Positions 25,216 through 33,347 of a DNA stretch of 46,796 bases are shown one piece after another (within the stretch, counting starts at the first letter, position 1; each line of letters starts with the position of its first letter). Source of the DNA: Candidatus Gastranaerophilales bacterium (GTDB taxonomy: Bacteria > Cyanobacteriota > Vampirovibrionia > Gastranaerophilales > Gastranaerophilaceae). The notes below the pieces were generated by a model, which saw nothing but the letters and a program-made list of their open reading frames with translations, had not been told where the DNA came from and searched no databases. The stretch spans positions 1 to 46,796 of the forward strand of contig CALUYV010000005.1 of NCBI GenBank assembly GCA_944325095.1. Reading direction: 5' to 3'. The position numbers and the translations under genes were made by a program.

Positions 25216-26160
25216 TTACACTCCGCAAAGTTCCTTTTTTAATTCACTTACAACATTTTCCAATGACTCTTTATCATAAACATTGTAAGTAACAACAGAC
25301 GGATTAATTTTCTTATTCAAACCGGAAAGAACTTTTCCCGGCCCGATTTCAATAAAGGTATCAATGCCTGCTGCTATCATATTTTCAATTGTCTGAGTCC
25401 AGCGCACGGATGAATATATCTGGCGCGGCATTTTGCCGTAAAAATCTTCCCCGGAAATTGTCGCTTTTGCATCAACATTTGTATATACAGGAAGTTCAGC
25501 ATCCCTCAAGACAAGTTCTGAAACAAAATTTGCAAATTCATTACCGGCTTTTTCCATAAATTTAGAATGAAAAGCACCTGAAACCGCAAGCGGAACAACC
25601 CTTCTTGCACCTGCTGCCAAAAGCAGTTCGCCTGCTTTTTGAACGGCATTTTCATCACCGGTAATAACGACCTGAGCCGGTGAATTGTAATTTGCAACAT
25701 CAACATAACCGATAGAAGATGCTTCTTCTATTGCAGTTTCAACACTGCCTGCCGGAGCATTCAAAACCGCTGCCATAGCACCGCCTTTTGTTTCCCCCAT
25801 CAAATCCGCTCTTTTTTGTATAGATTTTAATGTTGTTTCCAAATCCATAACCCCTGCAGTGTACATTGCGCAGTATTCACCAAGACTGTGTCCTGCAGCC
25901 GCACACGGCACAATGTCAACTTGAGATTTTAAAGCCTCCAAAGCGGCAATTGACATAGTTACAATCGACGGCTGTGTGTTAACCGTTTGTTTCAAACTTT
26001 CTTCCGGCCCTTCAAAACAAAGTGCCGTTATCTCTTTTCCTAAAACTCTGTCTGCTGTATCAAAAACATTTTTTGCAGATTCATAATTTTCGTACAAATC
26101 CTTTCCCATGCCAACGAATTGTGAACCCTGACCCGGAAAAATAAAAGCAATCTTTTTCAT
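25216..26160 (-). CDS. fabD: Malonyl-CoA:ACP transacylase
   Basis: Transfers malonyl groups from CoA to ACP, supplying the elongation unit. The 314 residues carry IFPGQGSQFVGMGK (10-14 core), the nucleophile Ser92 in AGHSLGEYCA, and the catalytic His near 201 in SGAFHSKFM. ANYNSPAQVVITG and the C-terminal IEIGPGKVLSGL are family blocks. It is first in the fabD-orf94-fabG unit, with a promoter about 50 bases upstream. Confidence 0.96.
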   Translation of the reverse strand: MKKIAFIFPGQGSQFVGMGKDLYENYESAKNVFDTADRVLGKEITALCFEGPEESLKQTVNTQPSIVTMSIAALEALKSQVDIVPCAAAGHSLGEYCAMYTAGVMDLETTLKSIQKRADLMGETKGGAMAAVLNAPAGSVETAIEEASSIGYVDVANYNSPAQVVITGDENAVQKAGELLLAAGARRVVPLAVSGAFHSKFMEKAGNEFANFVSELVLRDAELPVYTNVDAKATISGEDFYGKMPRQIYSSVRWTQTIENMIAAGIDTFIEIGPGKVLSGLNKKINPSVVTYNVYDKESLENVVSELKKELCGV

Positions 26161-26205
26161 TTATTTATATCCCCTAGATTTTGTTTATTATAACATCTTG
26201 CAGTA

Positions 26206-26233
26206 ATTATACTATAAAAAAGGATTATGTAAA
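26206..26233 (-). promoter_or_regulatory. Promoter of fabD operon
   Basis: On the minus strand TTTACA (26228-26233), a 16-base spacer and TATAAT (26206-26211). A second TATAAT lies closer to the gene. The -35 abuts the T tract of the terminator of the preceding small gene. Confidence 0.6.
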
Positions 26234-26261
26234 GAAAAACAGGTATTTTAAAAATACCTGC
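26234..26261 (-). terminator. Terminator of the small gene at 26304
   Basis: CAGGTATTTT and AAAATACCTG form a perfect 10-bp stem. On the minus strand it is followed by a T-rich run. It separates the small gene from the fabD promoter. Confidence 0.75.
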
Positions 26262-26303
26262 ATTCATAATCTTATCTTTAATATCCCCTTAAATTTTGTA
26301 AAC

Positions 26304-26507
26304 TTACGCAAGAAAAGGATTCATAGAACTCATAAATCTGTTATTTGCCCCCTGATTTTCTTTAAGCAAGTTTGCATTTGCAAAGAAATCAAATTTCGGC
26401 TCTTTTTTGGTATTCGTTTTATCTATAGGAGTGATAAACAAATAGTTTCTGAATGCCCTTGTATCCCCTGTTTGCGCAGTCTTAATTCCTTGTGCCGTAA
26501 TCCCCAT
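26304..26507 (-). CDS. Unknown 67-residue protein between fabH and fabD
   Basis: Short protein with its own ribosome-binding site (GAAAGGGAAATAA before the ATG) and terminators on both sides, so it is an isolated monocistronic unit inside the fab cluster. The sequence begins MGITAQGIKTAQTGDTRAF and is polar, with no membrane segment or known motif. The clean ribosome-binding site and terminator support a real gene; no function is proposed. Confidence 0.62.
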   Translation of the reverse strand: MGITAQGIKTAQTGDTRAFRNYLFITPIDKTNTKKEPKFDFFANANLLKENQGANNRFMSSMNPFLA

Positions 26508-26548
26508 TTATTTCCCTTTCTTTCTTTTCTCTTATATATAAAGTATTT

Positions 26549-26583
26549 AAAAAAGTCCTGTTTTCAAGAACAGGACTTTTTGT
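26549..26583. terminator. Bidirectional terminator after fabH
   Basis: AAAAGTCCTGTT and AACAGGACTTTT form a 12-bp stem with T residues on both strands. It lies 25 bases after the fabH stop and ends the orf87-yceD-rpmF-plsX-fabH unit. Confidence 0.88.
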
Positions 26584-26607
26584 TACAAAACTTTATATAT
26601 TGAATAA

Positions 26608-27618
26608 CTAGCAAATACCTTCTCTAAGCCTTATAACTGCAGCACCCCAGGTCATGCCGGCACCGAAACCGCACAATAACGCTGTTGAACCGAGTTTAAT
26701 CTTGCCGCTTTCAACACCTTCCACAATAGCAATCGGGATTGATGCTGCTGAAGTATTTCCGTAATATTCTATATTTGAAATAACTTTTTCATCAGGATAA
26801 TTTAATCTTGTCTGCATTGCTTCAATAATTCGCTGATTTGCCTGATGCGGAACAAGATAATCAATTTCTTCCGCTGATAAACCGGATTGTTTAATACAGT
26901 CATCAATAAAATCAGGTAATGTAGTAACAACAAATTTATAAACATCGCGTCCTGCCATGTGAATATATGAATCTAACTCATCACACGGCTCGACCAGCGG
27001 ACAATTTTTGCCCGGAGTATTCATATATATATAATGTCCGATTGTACCATCCGATTTGATGTCAAGCGATAAAACATCATCAACATCATCTTCTGATGCT
27101 GTTACAACCATTGCTCCCGCGCCGTCGCCGAACAAAATAGAAGTTCCGCGGTCTGACCAGTCAACATGTCTGGAATTATTATCGGCAGCAACAATAAGAA
27201 TATTTTTATACAAACCTGAACCGATTAAACCTCTTGCAACCTGCAATGCATATATTAACCCCGAACATGCAGCAGTCATATCAAAAGCAGGAATGTGATT
27301 CGGAATCCCTAAATATGCCTGTATATGGCATGCAAGCGACGGATATAATTGAGGCGGAACAGATGAAGCCGCAACAATGCAGTCAATATCTTCAATTTTG
27401 ATACCGGATTTTTCAATTGCATTTTTTGATGCCTCAACGCCTAAATCAACAGCAGACTCGTTGCCTGACACAATTCGTCTTTCTTTAATTCCGGTTCTGG
27501 TATAAATCCATTCATCAGAAGTATCATATAATTTGGTTAAGTCATTATTTGTTATAACTGTATCCGGAACACTATATCCGATGCCGGCTATCCTAAGCGG
27601 TTTATAATTATTTTGCAT
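26608..27618 (-). CDS. fabH: Beta-ketoacyl-ACP synthase III
   Basis: Starts fatty-acid chains by condensing acetyl-CoA with malonyl-ACP. The 336-residue protein has the triad Cys118 in TAACSGLIYAL, His in VPHQANQRIIEAM and Asn in YGNTSAASIPIA. DEWIYTRTGIKERR and GFGAGMTWGAAV are FabH signatures. The start is ten bases after plsX and the gene precedes a terminator. Confidence 0.97.
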   Translation of the reverse strand: MQNNYKPLRIAGIGYSVPDTVITNNDLTKLYDTSDEWIYTRTGIKERRIVSGNESAVDLGVEASKNAIEKSGIKIEDIDCIVAASSVPPQLYPSLACHIQAYLGIPNHIPAFDMTAACSGLIYALQVARGLIGSGLYKNILIVAADNNSRHVDWSDRGTSILFGDGAGAMVVTASEDDVDDVLSLDIKSDGTIGHYIYMNTPGKNCPLVEPCDELDSYIHMAGRDVYKFVVTTLPDFIDDCIKQSGLSAEEIDYLVPHQANQRIIEAMQTRLNYPDEKVISNIEYYGNTSAASIPIAIVEGVESGKIKLGSTALLCGFGAGMTWGAAVIRLREGIC

Positions 27619-27627
27619 AACTTTTTC

Positions 27628-28692
27628 CTATCTGTTTATATTCTCCGAAATCATGGAATTAATATCTTTATTAAGCATTCTTACAGCAACACGTACCGCA
27701 TTTTTCATAGCGTAAGATGAACTTCTTCCGTGCGCAATAACGGAAATCCCGTTAACCCCGAGAAGCAGCATACCGCCAAAAGCCTCCCAGTTTGTACGCT
27801 TTAAAATTCTTCTCAAGAACGGTTTTGCAAGAAGTCCGACTATGCAGCCCACAATATCAGATTTAAATTCTCTAGAAATCATCTTTAACATCATTGCAGC
27901 CGTTGCTTCGGTGACTTTTAAGGCAATATTACCGGCAAAGCCGTCACATACAACAACATCGCACTTATTAAGGAATAATTCTTTTCCTTCAATATTTCCT
28001 ACAAAATTTATTCTTCCCTTTTCGCTATCCGCCTTCAATAACGGATATGCTTCTTTTACAAGGGAATTGCCTTTTCCTTCTTCTTCTCCGATACTCAAAA
28101 TACCTACTTTAGGTTCATCAATCTCAACAATATGCTTTGCATAAGTATTACCCATTTCAGCAAACTGAGTAAGCATCTCAGGAGTACATTCACTATTTGC
28201 GCCGCCGTCAATTAAAACAATCGGCTTATTCATTGTCGGCAGAGTAACTGCAATTGCAGGTCTTGTAACTCCGTGAATCCTGCCCAATCCAAACAAACTG
28301 GCAGCCATTGCAGCACCGGTAGATCCTGCTGAAACAACCGCTTCACATCTGCCTTCCGCTACCGCTCTTACAGCAGCAACAATAGAAGAATCTTTTTTCT
28401 TACGGATAGACTGTCCTACAGCCTCTCCCATACCTATAACTTCCGATGCATGGGTAATTGTATAATCTATTTTATCTATATCAATAGCAATTTTTCTCTT
28501 GTGTCCTTTTGTGCCGCAATCTGAAGAAATATAACCCGCTGATTTAATCCGGTCTAATTCGGCCTTAATCTCATCTTCACGACCGACGAGTTCCAACCCG
28601 ACACCATATTCCTGTGCTGCCCAAAGTGCACCTTCCACTATTGCTTTCGGGGCATAATCACCGCCCATTGCATCTATTGCTATTCTCGCCAT
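27628..28692 (-). CDS. plsX: Phosphate acyltransferase PlsX
   Basis: Makes acyl-phosphate from acyl-ACP for phospholipid synthesis and works with PlsY. The 354 residues show IAIDAMGGDYAPKAIVEGA at the N-terminus, SAGSTGAAMAASLF, VLIDGGAN and VCDGFAGNIALKVTEA, all PlsX blocks. GGAGAG precedes the start. It belongs to the conserved yceD-rpmF-plsX-fabH order found in many bacteria. Confidence 0.97.
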   Translation of the reverse strand: MARIAIDAMGGDYAPKAIVEGALWAAQEYGVGLELVGREDEIKAELDRIKSAGYISSDCGTKGHKRKIAIDIDKIDYTITHASEVIGMGEAVGQSIRKKKDSSIVAAVRAVAEGRCEAVVSAGSTGAAMAASLFGLGRIHGVTRPAIAVTLPTMNKPIVLIDGGANSECTPEMLTQFAEMGNTYAKHIVEIDEPKVGILSIGEEEGKGNSLVKEAYPLLKADSEKGRINFVGNIEGKELFLNKCDVVVCDGFAGNIALKVTEATAAMMLKMISREFKSDIVGCIVGLLAKPFLRRILKRTNWEAFGGMLLLGVNGISVIAHGRSSSYAMKNAVRVAVRMLNKDINSMISENINR

Positions 28693-28761
28693 ATCCTACT
28701 CTCTCCAAAGTTCTGGCTAACACCGGAAGCATAAACTGCTTCCGGTAATTATCCAAAACAT

Positions 28762-29064
28762 TTATTCTGATTTTTCTTCAGAAACTTCCTCAGTCTTAAC
28801 TTCTTCTGCTTTAACTTCCTCAACTTTTTCTGCTTTTGGCTTAGAAGTCTTTTTTGCAGGCTTTTCAACTACTGCGGCAGCCGCTGCTTTATCAGCTAAT
28901 TTTACCGGCTGACCTTTGTATGTTCCGCATTCTGTGCAAACAGTATGAGTCAAAACTGTTGCTCCGCAATTAGGACATTTTGTTGTTTCAGGCTTGGTTG
29001 CTTTCCAATTCGCTCTTCTGCTGCCTTGAGCCGAATGTCCTGTTCTTTTCTTAGGTACTGCCAT
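28762..29064 (-). CDS. rpmF: 50S ribosomal protein L32 with long charged C-terminal tail
   Basis: Ribosomal protein L32. The first 60 residues are standard: MAVPKKRTGHSAQGSRRANW and a zinc ribbon CPNCG...CTECG. The remaining 40 residues are an Ala/Lys/Glu tail (KPAKKTSKPKAEKVEEVKAE), so the 100-residue protein is clearly longer than the usual 55-65. The tail shows a repeated EEVK unit and ends acidic. AAGGAAAAG precedes the start. Its place between yceD and plsX is the conserved one. Confidence 0.95.
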   Translation of the reverse strand: MAVPKKRTGHSAQGSRRANWKATKPETTKCPNCGATVLTHTVCTECGTYKGQPVKLADKAAAAAVVEKPAKKTSKPKAEKVEEVKAEEVKTEEVSEEKSE

Positions 29065-29089
29065 TTTGTCTTTTCCTTTTTATTATGTA

Positions 29090-29593
29090 CTAACTGTTTT
29101 TTGGGTTAATTTGAATATCCTTAAAGATATCAAGTCTTGGATCGGTGGTATCTTTTTCAGAAAGAAATTTCCTTCCTTTACAATTAATACCACAAACTTT
29201 TTTATTTGGAATATTTAATATTACAGATTGATACAATAAGTCATAAATATCTATTTCTTTTTCTCCGTTCAAATCCGTAACAAACTGCCCGTCTTTTATT
29301 TCAAATTCCTGTCCGGACTCTTCATATTCGCCTAACAGAGAAGTTTTTGAATACAATTCATCTATTTCAAAATCCAGAGTCTGGTTAAACTTATCTAAAC
29401 ACAAATCGCATTCAAGTTCAACCGTTCCTGAAACTTTGCCGGTAATTTGAATAAAATCTCCGAGAGATTTTGCGCATAACTGTGCATGTATCGGAGTAAC
29501 ACAATCTATACCCTCAATTTTATCTTCAAAGGTAAAATATAATGTTTTATTTTCGGCTTTTTCTAAATCTTCTATCAGTAAAACTTGTTTCAT
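29090..29593 (-). CDS. yceD: YceD/DUF177 family protein
   Basis: 167-residue DUF177 protein, encoded directly before rpmF as in most bacteria and implicated in 23S rRNA or ribosome assembly. It has the family block VELECDLCLDKFNQTLDFEIDE and the C-terminal cysteine pair in KKVCGINCKGRKF. DIYDLLYQSVILNIP is also typical. No strong ribosome-binding site is visible. It starts nine bases after the stop of the preceding gene, so translation may be coupled. Confidence 0.9.
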   Translation of the reverse strand: MKQVLLIEDLEKAENKTLYFTFEDKIEGIDCVTPIHAQLCAKSLGDFIQITGKVSGTVELECDLCLDKFNQTLDFEIDELYSKTSLLGEYEESGQEFEIKDGQFVTDLNGEKEIDIYDLLYQSVILNIPNKKVCGINCKGRKFLSEKDTTDPRLDIFKDIQINPKNS

Positions 29594-29602
29594 AAGTTCA
29601 AA

Positions 29603-29866
29603 TTACATATATTGTTCTTCTTGAATTGCTATTGCTGCAATTTGATTAGACAAGAAACTTACCCGTTTAATAGGGCCTTCAGTTTCTTTCTCTATCAAAA
29701 CCGCATTCGGAGACTGCATCCGTTCTGCAAGTTCCTGATACAGACCCTGGTAGTCTTTCACATACAGCACAAGAGGTGCCGTAGAACCTTTGATAAATAC
29801 CAGCACGGCATATCTTTTCTTAATATTTTGAGTATTAATTCCCTGCGGATTGAACTGTTGCGCCAT
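29603..29866 (-). CDS. Unknown 87-residue protein, first gene of the yceD-rpmF-plsX-fabH unit
   Basis: Small soluble protein starting with a good ribosome-binding site (AAGGAG). It has beta-rich hydrophobic segments (RYAVLVFIKGSTAPLVLYVKD) and a helix (YQELAERMQSPNAVLIEKE), a plausible small alpha/beta fold. I do not recognise the family. It is nine bases ahead of yceD and has a promoter upstream, so it leads the operon. Confidence 0.75.
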   Translation of the reverse strand: MAQQFNPQGINTQNIKKRYAVLVFIKGSTAPLVLYVKDYQGLYQELAERMQSPNAVLIEKETEGPIKRVSFLSNQIAAIAIQEEQYM

Positions 29867-29893
29867 AATTTTCTCCTTATACAGTACAGGCTT

Positions 29894-29922
29894 ATTTTAC
29901 TAAAAATATTCAGAAAAATCAA
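29894..29922 (-). promoter_or_regulatory. Promoter of orf87-yceD-rpmF-plsX-fabH
   Basis: On the minus strand TTGATT (29917-29922), a 17-base spacer and TAAAAT (29894-29899), 28 bases before the start of the first gene. Confidence 0.65.
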
Positions 29923-29963
29923 GACAAAATACCGTCCGGCATGCTTTTTGCCGTTTTTATGAC

Positions 29964-30000
29964 TAAAAAAGACTGCCGGAAATTCCGGCAGTCTTTTTTA
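29964..30000. terminator. Terminator of gatA
   Basis: A perfect stem AAGACTGCCGGAA/TTCCGGCAGTCTT extended by A and T runs, 16 bases after the gatA stop. T runs are present on both strands. Confidence 0.9.
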
Positions 30001-30015
30001 GATTCCAAATATTTA

Positions 30016-31479
30016 CTATATATCTGCAAGTTTTTTATAAAAATCATTTGCCTGTTCAAATTTATATGCAAAATTGAACAACCGTGATTCCTGCAATTGC
30101 GGAGCAAGAATCTGCAAACCTATCGGCATACCGGAATTGTCAAATCCGGCCGGAACACTAATACCAGGCAAACCTGCAAGGTTGCAACTGATTGTTGCAA
30201 TATCGGTTAAATACATTGCAAGCGGGTCGGATGACTTTGCACCGAGTTCAAATGCCGTATTCGGACAGGTCGGAGATATCAAAACATCAACTTTTTCAAA
30301 CGCTTCTTTAAATTCTTCAGTTACCAGTGCGCGCATCTGTTGCGCTTTCTTGTAATATGCATCATAATATCCTGATGACAGAGCATAAGTACCAAGCATA
30401 ATGCGTCGTTTAACTTCCGGGCCGAAACCTTCCGCTCTTGTTTTTGTATAAAGTTCCATCAAATTCTCCGGATTAGGTGTTCTGTAACCGTACCTTACCC
30501 CGTCAAACCTTGCGAGGTTAGAAGAACATTCAGCCGTTGCAAGGATATAATAAATTCCGATAGAATATTTTAATTTTTTGAGCGAAATCTCAACAATTTC
30601 ACAGCCGAGATTTTTATAAGTTTCAATCGCATGTTTCAATGCCTGCTGAACTTCAGGAGCTAGACCTTCTTCCATGAGTTCTTTAATAACACCGACTTTT
30701 TTGCCCTTAATATCATTATTCAAAGCCTGAGAATAATGTTCAACAGGTAAATCCAGCGAGGTTGAATCTTTAGGATCATGACCTGAAATAACTTCAAGTA
30801 AATTAGCAGCATCTTCAACCGTTCTGGCAAAAGGCCCGATCTGGTCAAGAGAAGATGCAAACGCAATCAACCCGTAACGGGAAACTCTTCCGTAAGTCGG
30901 CTTCATACCGACAATACCGCAAAAACTTGCCGGCAAACGGATAGACCCGCCGGTATCAGATCCGAGTGCCAATGTGGCTTCGCATGACGCAACGCTGGCA
31001 GCAGAACCGCCGGAGGAACCGCCGGGAACTTTGTTCAAATCCCAAGGGTTGTGAACCTTGTTAAATGCAGAGTTTTCGTTAGATGAACCCATTGCAAATT
31101 CATCCAGATTTGCTTTCCCGACAATCGGGATTAAATTATCCAGTAATTTTTTTGTAACCGTAGCATTATACGGAGAAACAAAATTTTCCAAAATCTTACT
31201 TGATGCGGTTGTTTTTGAACCAATCAAGTTCATATTATCCTTCAAAGCGAGCGGAATACCTGCCAAAAGCGGTAATTCTTCACCCTTTGCGATTTTATCA
31301 TCAACTTTTTTTGCTGTTTCCAGTGCAATATCTTTCGTTAACGAATTAAATGCCCCGATTTTATCTTCCAAAGAATTAATCCTGTCAAATGCGGCATTTG
31401 TCAATTCAACCGCAGAAATCTCTTTATTTTTTAACGCTTTGCTCTGCTCCGCCGCGGACTTTTTCAACAACTCGTTCAT
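30016..31479 (-). CDS. gatA: Glutamyl-tRNA(Gln)/aspartyl-tRNA(Asn) amidotransferase subunit A
   Basis: Amidase subunit of GatCAB, which converts mischarged Glu-tRNA-Gln (or Asp-tRNA-Asn) to the correct amide. The 487 residues carry the amidase signature: Lys in LALKDNM, the cis-Ser in KVPGGSSGGSAASVA, and the nucleophile Ser in GSDTGGSIRLPASFCG. GMKPTYGRVSRYGLIAFASS is GatA-specific. AAGGAGATAAT precedes the start. gatB and gatC are not in the window. The presence of GatA suggests indirect Gln or Asn tRNA charging. Confidence 0.97.
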   Translation of the reverse strand: MNELLKKSAAEQSKALKNKEISAVELTNAAFDRINSLEDKIGAFNSLTKDIALETAKKVDDKIAKGEELPLLAGIPLALKDNMNLIGSKTTASSKILENFVSPYNATVTKKLLDNLIPIVGKANLDEFAMGSSNENSAFNKVHNPWDLNKVPGGSSGGSAASVASCEATLALGSDTGGSIRLPASFCGIVGMKPTYGRVSRYGLIAFASSLDQIGPFARTVEDAANLLEVISGHDPKDSTSLDLPVEHYSQALNNDIKGKKVGVIKELMEEGLAPEVQQALKHAIETYKNLGCEIVEISLKKLKYSIGIYYILATAECSSNLARFDGVRYGYRTPNPENLMELYTKTRAEGFGPEVKRRIMLGTYALSSGYYDAYYKKAQQMRALVTEEFKEAFEKVDVLISPTCPNTAFELGAKSSDPLAMYLTDIATISCNLAGLPGISVPAGFDNSGMPIGLQILAPQLQESRLFNFAYKFEQANDFYKKLADI

Positions 31480-31553
31480 ATTATCTCCTTAAATCCTAAT
31501 TCTCATTAGAATTGTAAGACAAACATATCTATCTAGCAAGTTTGGATATTGTA

Positions 31554-32525
31554 TCAATTTTTATCAAGATATTTCCAGATAACATAATCCTGTACATATT
31601 CTTTAAAATTCAAAAAATCCTCTTGATACTTTCTTGCTGTTATTCGGTCAGCAAACCCTTTGTTAATTTTTTCAATATATTCTTCTTTTGATTTGCAATG
31701 ATAATGATTAATACGAATTTTGCTCACCGAATTGTACTGTGTCTGTGTACGAACATAGGTTCTATATCTGTTAAAATTTTCATCTACTGCATATTTTCCT
31801 TTTTTATAAATACAAACATGCACACTGTTAAGATAACGAACATCGCCTGGTTTAACTATAGATTTAACAGTCTTATTTCTATAATATTGATAATCCTTCG
31901 GAACTCTTGTAAAAAGTTCTATAACGGATTTTCCTTCCGGTCGTTTTATTATCCCGTTACTATCAAACATTACCCAGTTAACCACAACACCGGAAAACTT
32001 TTCGTACGGTCTTAAAAAATCTTTGATGTTATCTTCCTGAACAGGTACGATATACTCATCTAAATCAATAATTGCCATCCATTCTGTTTCATTTTTAAAT
32101 CTAAAAATTGCATCCCGATATACAGGTTTTTGCATACAGTTACCGCAGATTTTTCTATATACAACAATACCGGATTGTATATAATCTTTTAAAATTGTTT
32201 CATAATCATCCAGCGAATCATTATCGTATAAGTAAAACCGTTCAACACCAATTTTTATATGATAATTTATCCAATCAACAATATCCGTTTCATCCTTAAA
32301 AATTGCAACAATTGAAATATACACTTTTTCTCTGATTGTTTTATCGACATAATTAAGAGGCTCCAACCTTGAATTTGCGATAAATGTACGCAAATCTTTT
32401 GATTGGCGGACGCGAATTTTGAATTTTATACCTAAAATATTAAACAACTTCCACTTTTTTTCATTATCAAAATATCTTTTTATATAGAAAAATTTTTCTA
32501 ATATACTATTTAATCTCTGAAACAT
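31554..32525 (-). CDS. Glycosyltransferase family 92-like protein
   Basis: Predicted transferase for surface glycans, 323 residues. An N-terminal basic segment (KKWKLFNILGIKFKIR, about 22-38) resembles leaders of bacterial polysaccharide glycosyltransferases. The catalytic domain begins at KVYISIVAIFKDETDIVDWINYH, continues with GVERFYLYDNDSLDDYE, and has the metal-binding WMAIIDLDEYIVP (DLD). The C-terminal INHYHCKSKEEYIEKINKG block fits the DUF23/GT92 group. The start codon lies inside the left arm of a 17-bp inverted repeat, and the gene is divergent from an XRE regulator. AGGATT may act as ribosome-binding site. No other glycosyltransferase is adjacent, which suggests a separately acquired or individually controlled gene. 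Confidence 0.85.
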   Translation of the reverse strand: MFQRLNSILEKFFYIKRYFDNEKKWKLFNILGIKFKIRVRQSKDLRTFIANSRLEPLNYVDKTIREKVYISIVAIFKDETDIVDWINYHIKIGVERFYLYDNDSLDDYETILKDYIQSGIVVYRKICGNCMQKPVYRDAIFRFKNETEWMAIIDLDEYIVPVQEDNIKDFLRPYEKFSGVVVNWVMFDSNGIIKRPEGKSVIELFTRVPKDYQYYRNKTVKSIVKPGDVRYLNSVHVCIYKKGKYAVDENFNRYRTYVRTQTQYNSVSKIRINHYHCKSKEEYIEKINKGFADRITARKYQEDFLNFKEYVQDYVIWKYLDKN

Positions 32526-32581
32526 GACATAATCCTATAAAATTATAATAACTAATTGTAGCCCTATAGGATTATGTCATG
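32523..32581. promoter_or_regulatory. Long inverted repeat, probable operator of the GT92-like gene
   Basis: CATGACATAATCCTATA (32523-32539) and its perfect complement TATAGGATTATGTCATG (32565-32581) flank a 25-base AT-rich core. On the minus strand a TATAAT (32542-32547) lies in the core. The right arm covers the -35 position and the left arm covers the transcription start, ribosome-binding site and start codon of the glycosyltransferase gene. Confidence 0.75.
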
Positions 32582-32635
32582 AAAATGCAAATAATCAAAT
32601 AGTATTCTTTTTTAAATTAATAATCAAGATAGAGA

Positions 32636-32664
32636 TTTAAAAGTAATCCTATAGTGTTTATATT
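32636..32664 (+). promoter_or_regulatory. XRE-gene promoter with internal operator half-site
   Basis: TTTAAA (32636-32641), a 17-base spacer and TATATT (32659-32664). The spacer contains AATCCTATAG (32645-32654), whose first nine bases match the core of the inverted-repeat arms at 32523-32581. This suggests autoregulation by the downstream HTH protein. Confidence 0.6.
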
Positions 32665-32682
32665 TATACAAAAAGGATTTCT

Positions 32683-33018
32683 ATGATTGATACAATTTCA
32701 ACCGGAAAAATTATTGCAAAACTACGAAATGATAAAAAACTTACTCAGGAAGAACTGGCAGAAAAAATTGACATCTCTAAAAACTATCTGAGCAAAGTCG
32801 AAAGAGGATTGAGTAAATTGAATGTTGAAACTTTCTTTAAAATGGCAGAAGTCCTGTCATTTTCACTGGAAGATTTCGGAATAAAATATAAACAGGCAAA
32901 ACAAAATACCCAGAAAGAAGAATTATTAAAAATGATTTTATCCGCATCTAATAAAGAAATTGAAATTTATTTAAAATCCCTAAAACTTATTCATGAAATT
33001 ATCAACCAAAAGAACTAA
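32683..33018 (+). CDS. XRE-family transcriptional regulator
   Basis: 111-residue DNA-binding protein. Residues about 6-62 form the Cro/CI helix-turn-helix (GKIIAKLRNDKKLTQEELAEKI, then ISKNYLSKVERGLSKLNVET). The remaining 45 residues are helical and charged (EELLKMILSASNKEIEIYLKSL) and may mediate dimerisation. AAGGAT lies upstream of the ATG. It is divergent from the GT92-like gene. The same AATCCTATA core occurs in both promoter regions, so it probably represses itself and the glycosyltransferase gene. Confidence 0.9.
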   Translation: MIDTISTGKIIAKLRNDKKLTQEELAEKIDISKNYLSKVERGLSKLNVETFFKMAEVLSFSLEDFGIKYKQAKQNTQKEELLKMILSASNKEIEIYLKSLKLIHEIINQKN

Positions 33019-33095
33019 ATTATTTGCTATTTTTTTGTTTTATCATGTATAATTAGCATGTGGTTTCTAAAGAAAATTTTATAGGAGTTAAGATC

Positions 33096-33254
33096 ATGAT
33101 AACAAAAGAAGTAAATGACTGGATTAAAAAAGTAGAAAAAGGCAACTATTCCTCCTGGGACATTATGGAAGAATTTGCGCAAATGTCAAAATATTTAACT
33201 GACACAGATATTCAGCAAATTAAAAAACGGCTTGAAACTTCAATAAAACGCTAA
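33096..33254 (+). CDS. Unknown 52-residue protein
   Basis: Small charged helical protein beginning MITKEVNDWIKKVEKGNYSS. The ATG at 33096 has GGAG 11 bases upstream; the longer in-frame start at 33060 lacks one. It is 77 bases downstream of the XRE gene in the same direction and may share its transcript. Small size and helical character resemble accessory proteins near regulators, but no homology was recognised. Confidence 0.6.
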   Translation: MITKEVNDWIKKVEKGNYSSWDIMEEFAQMSKYLTDTDIQQIKKRLETSIKR

Positions 33255-33278
33255 TCCGTTCAGAAATTTAAAACCGAT

Positions 33279-33311
33279 TATTGTATATCATGGTATTCCA
33301 TGACATACAAT
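33279..33311. terminator. Hairpin between convergent genes
   Basis: ATTGTAT...CATGG and CCATG...ATACAAT arms form a 14-base imperfect stem around TATT. It lies between the small plus-strand gene and the end of nadC. The following T run is interrupted, so terminator function is likely but not certain. Confidence 0.5.
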
Positions 33312-33347
33312 TTGGTGTTTTTCTTTAATCGGATTCCGGCATTTTAT

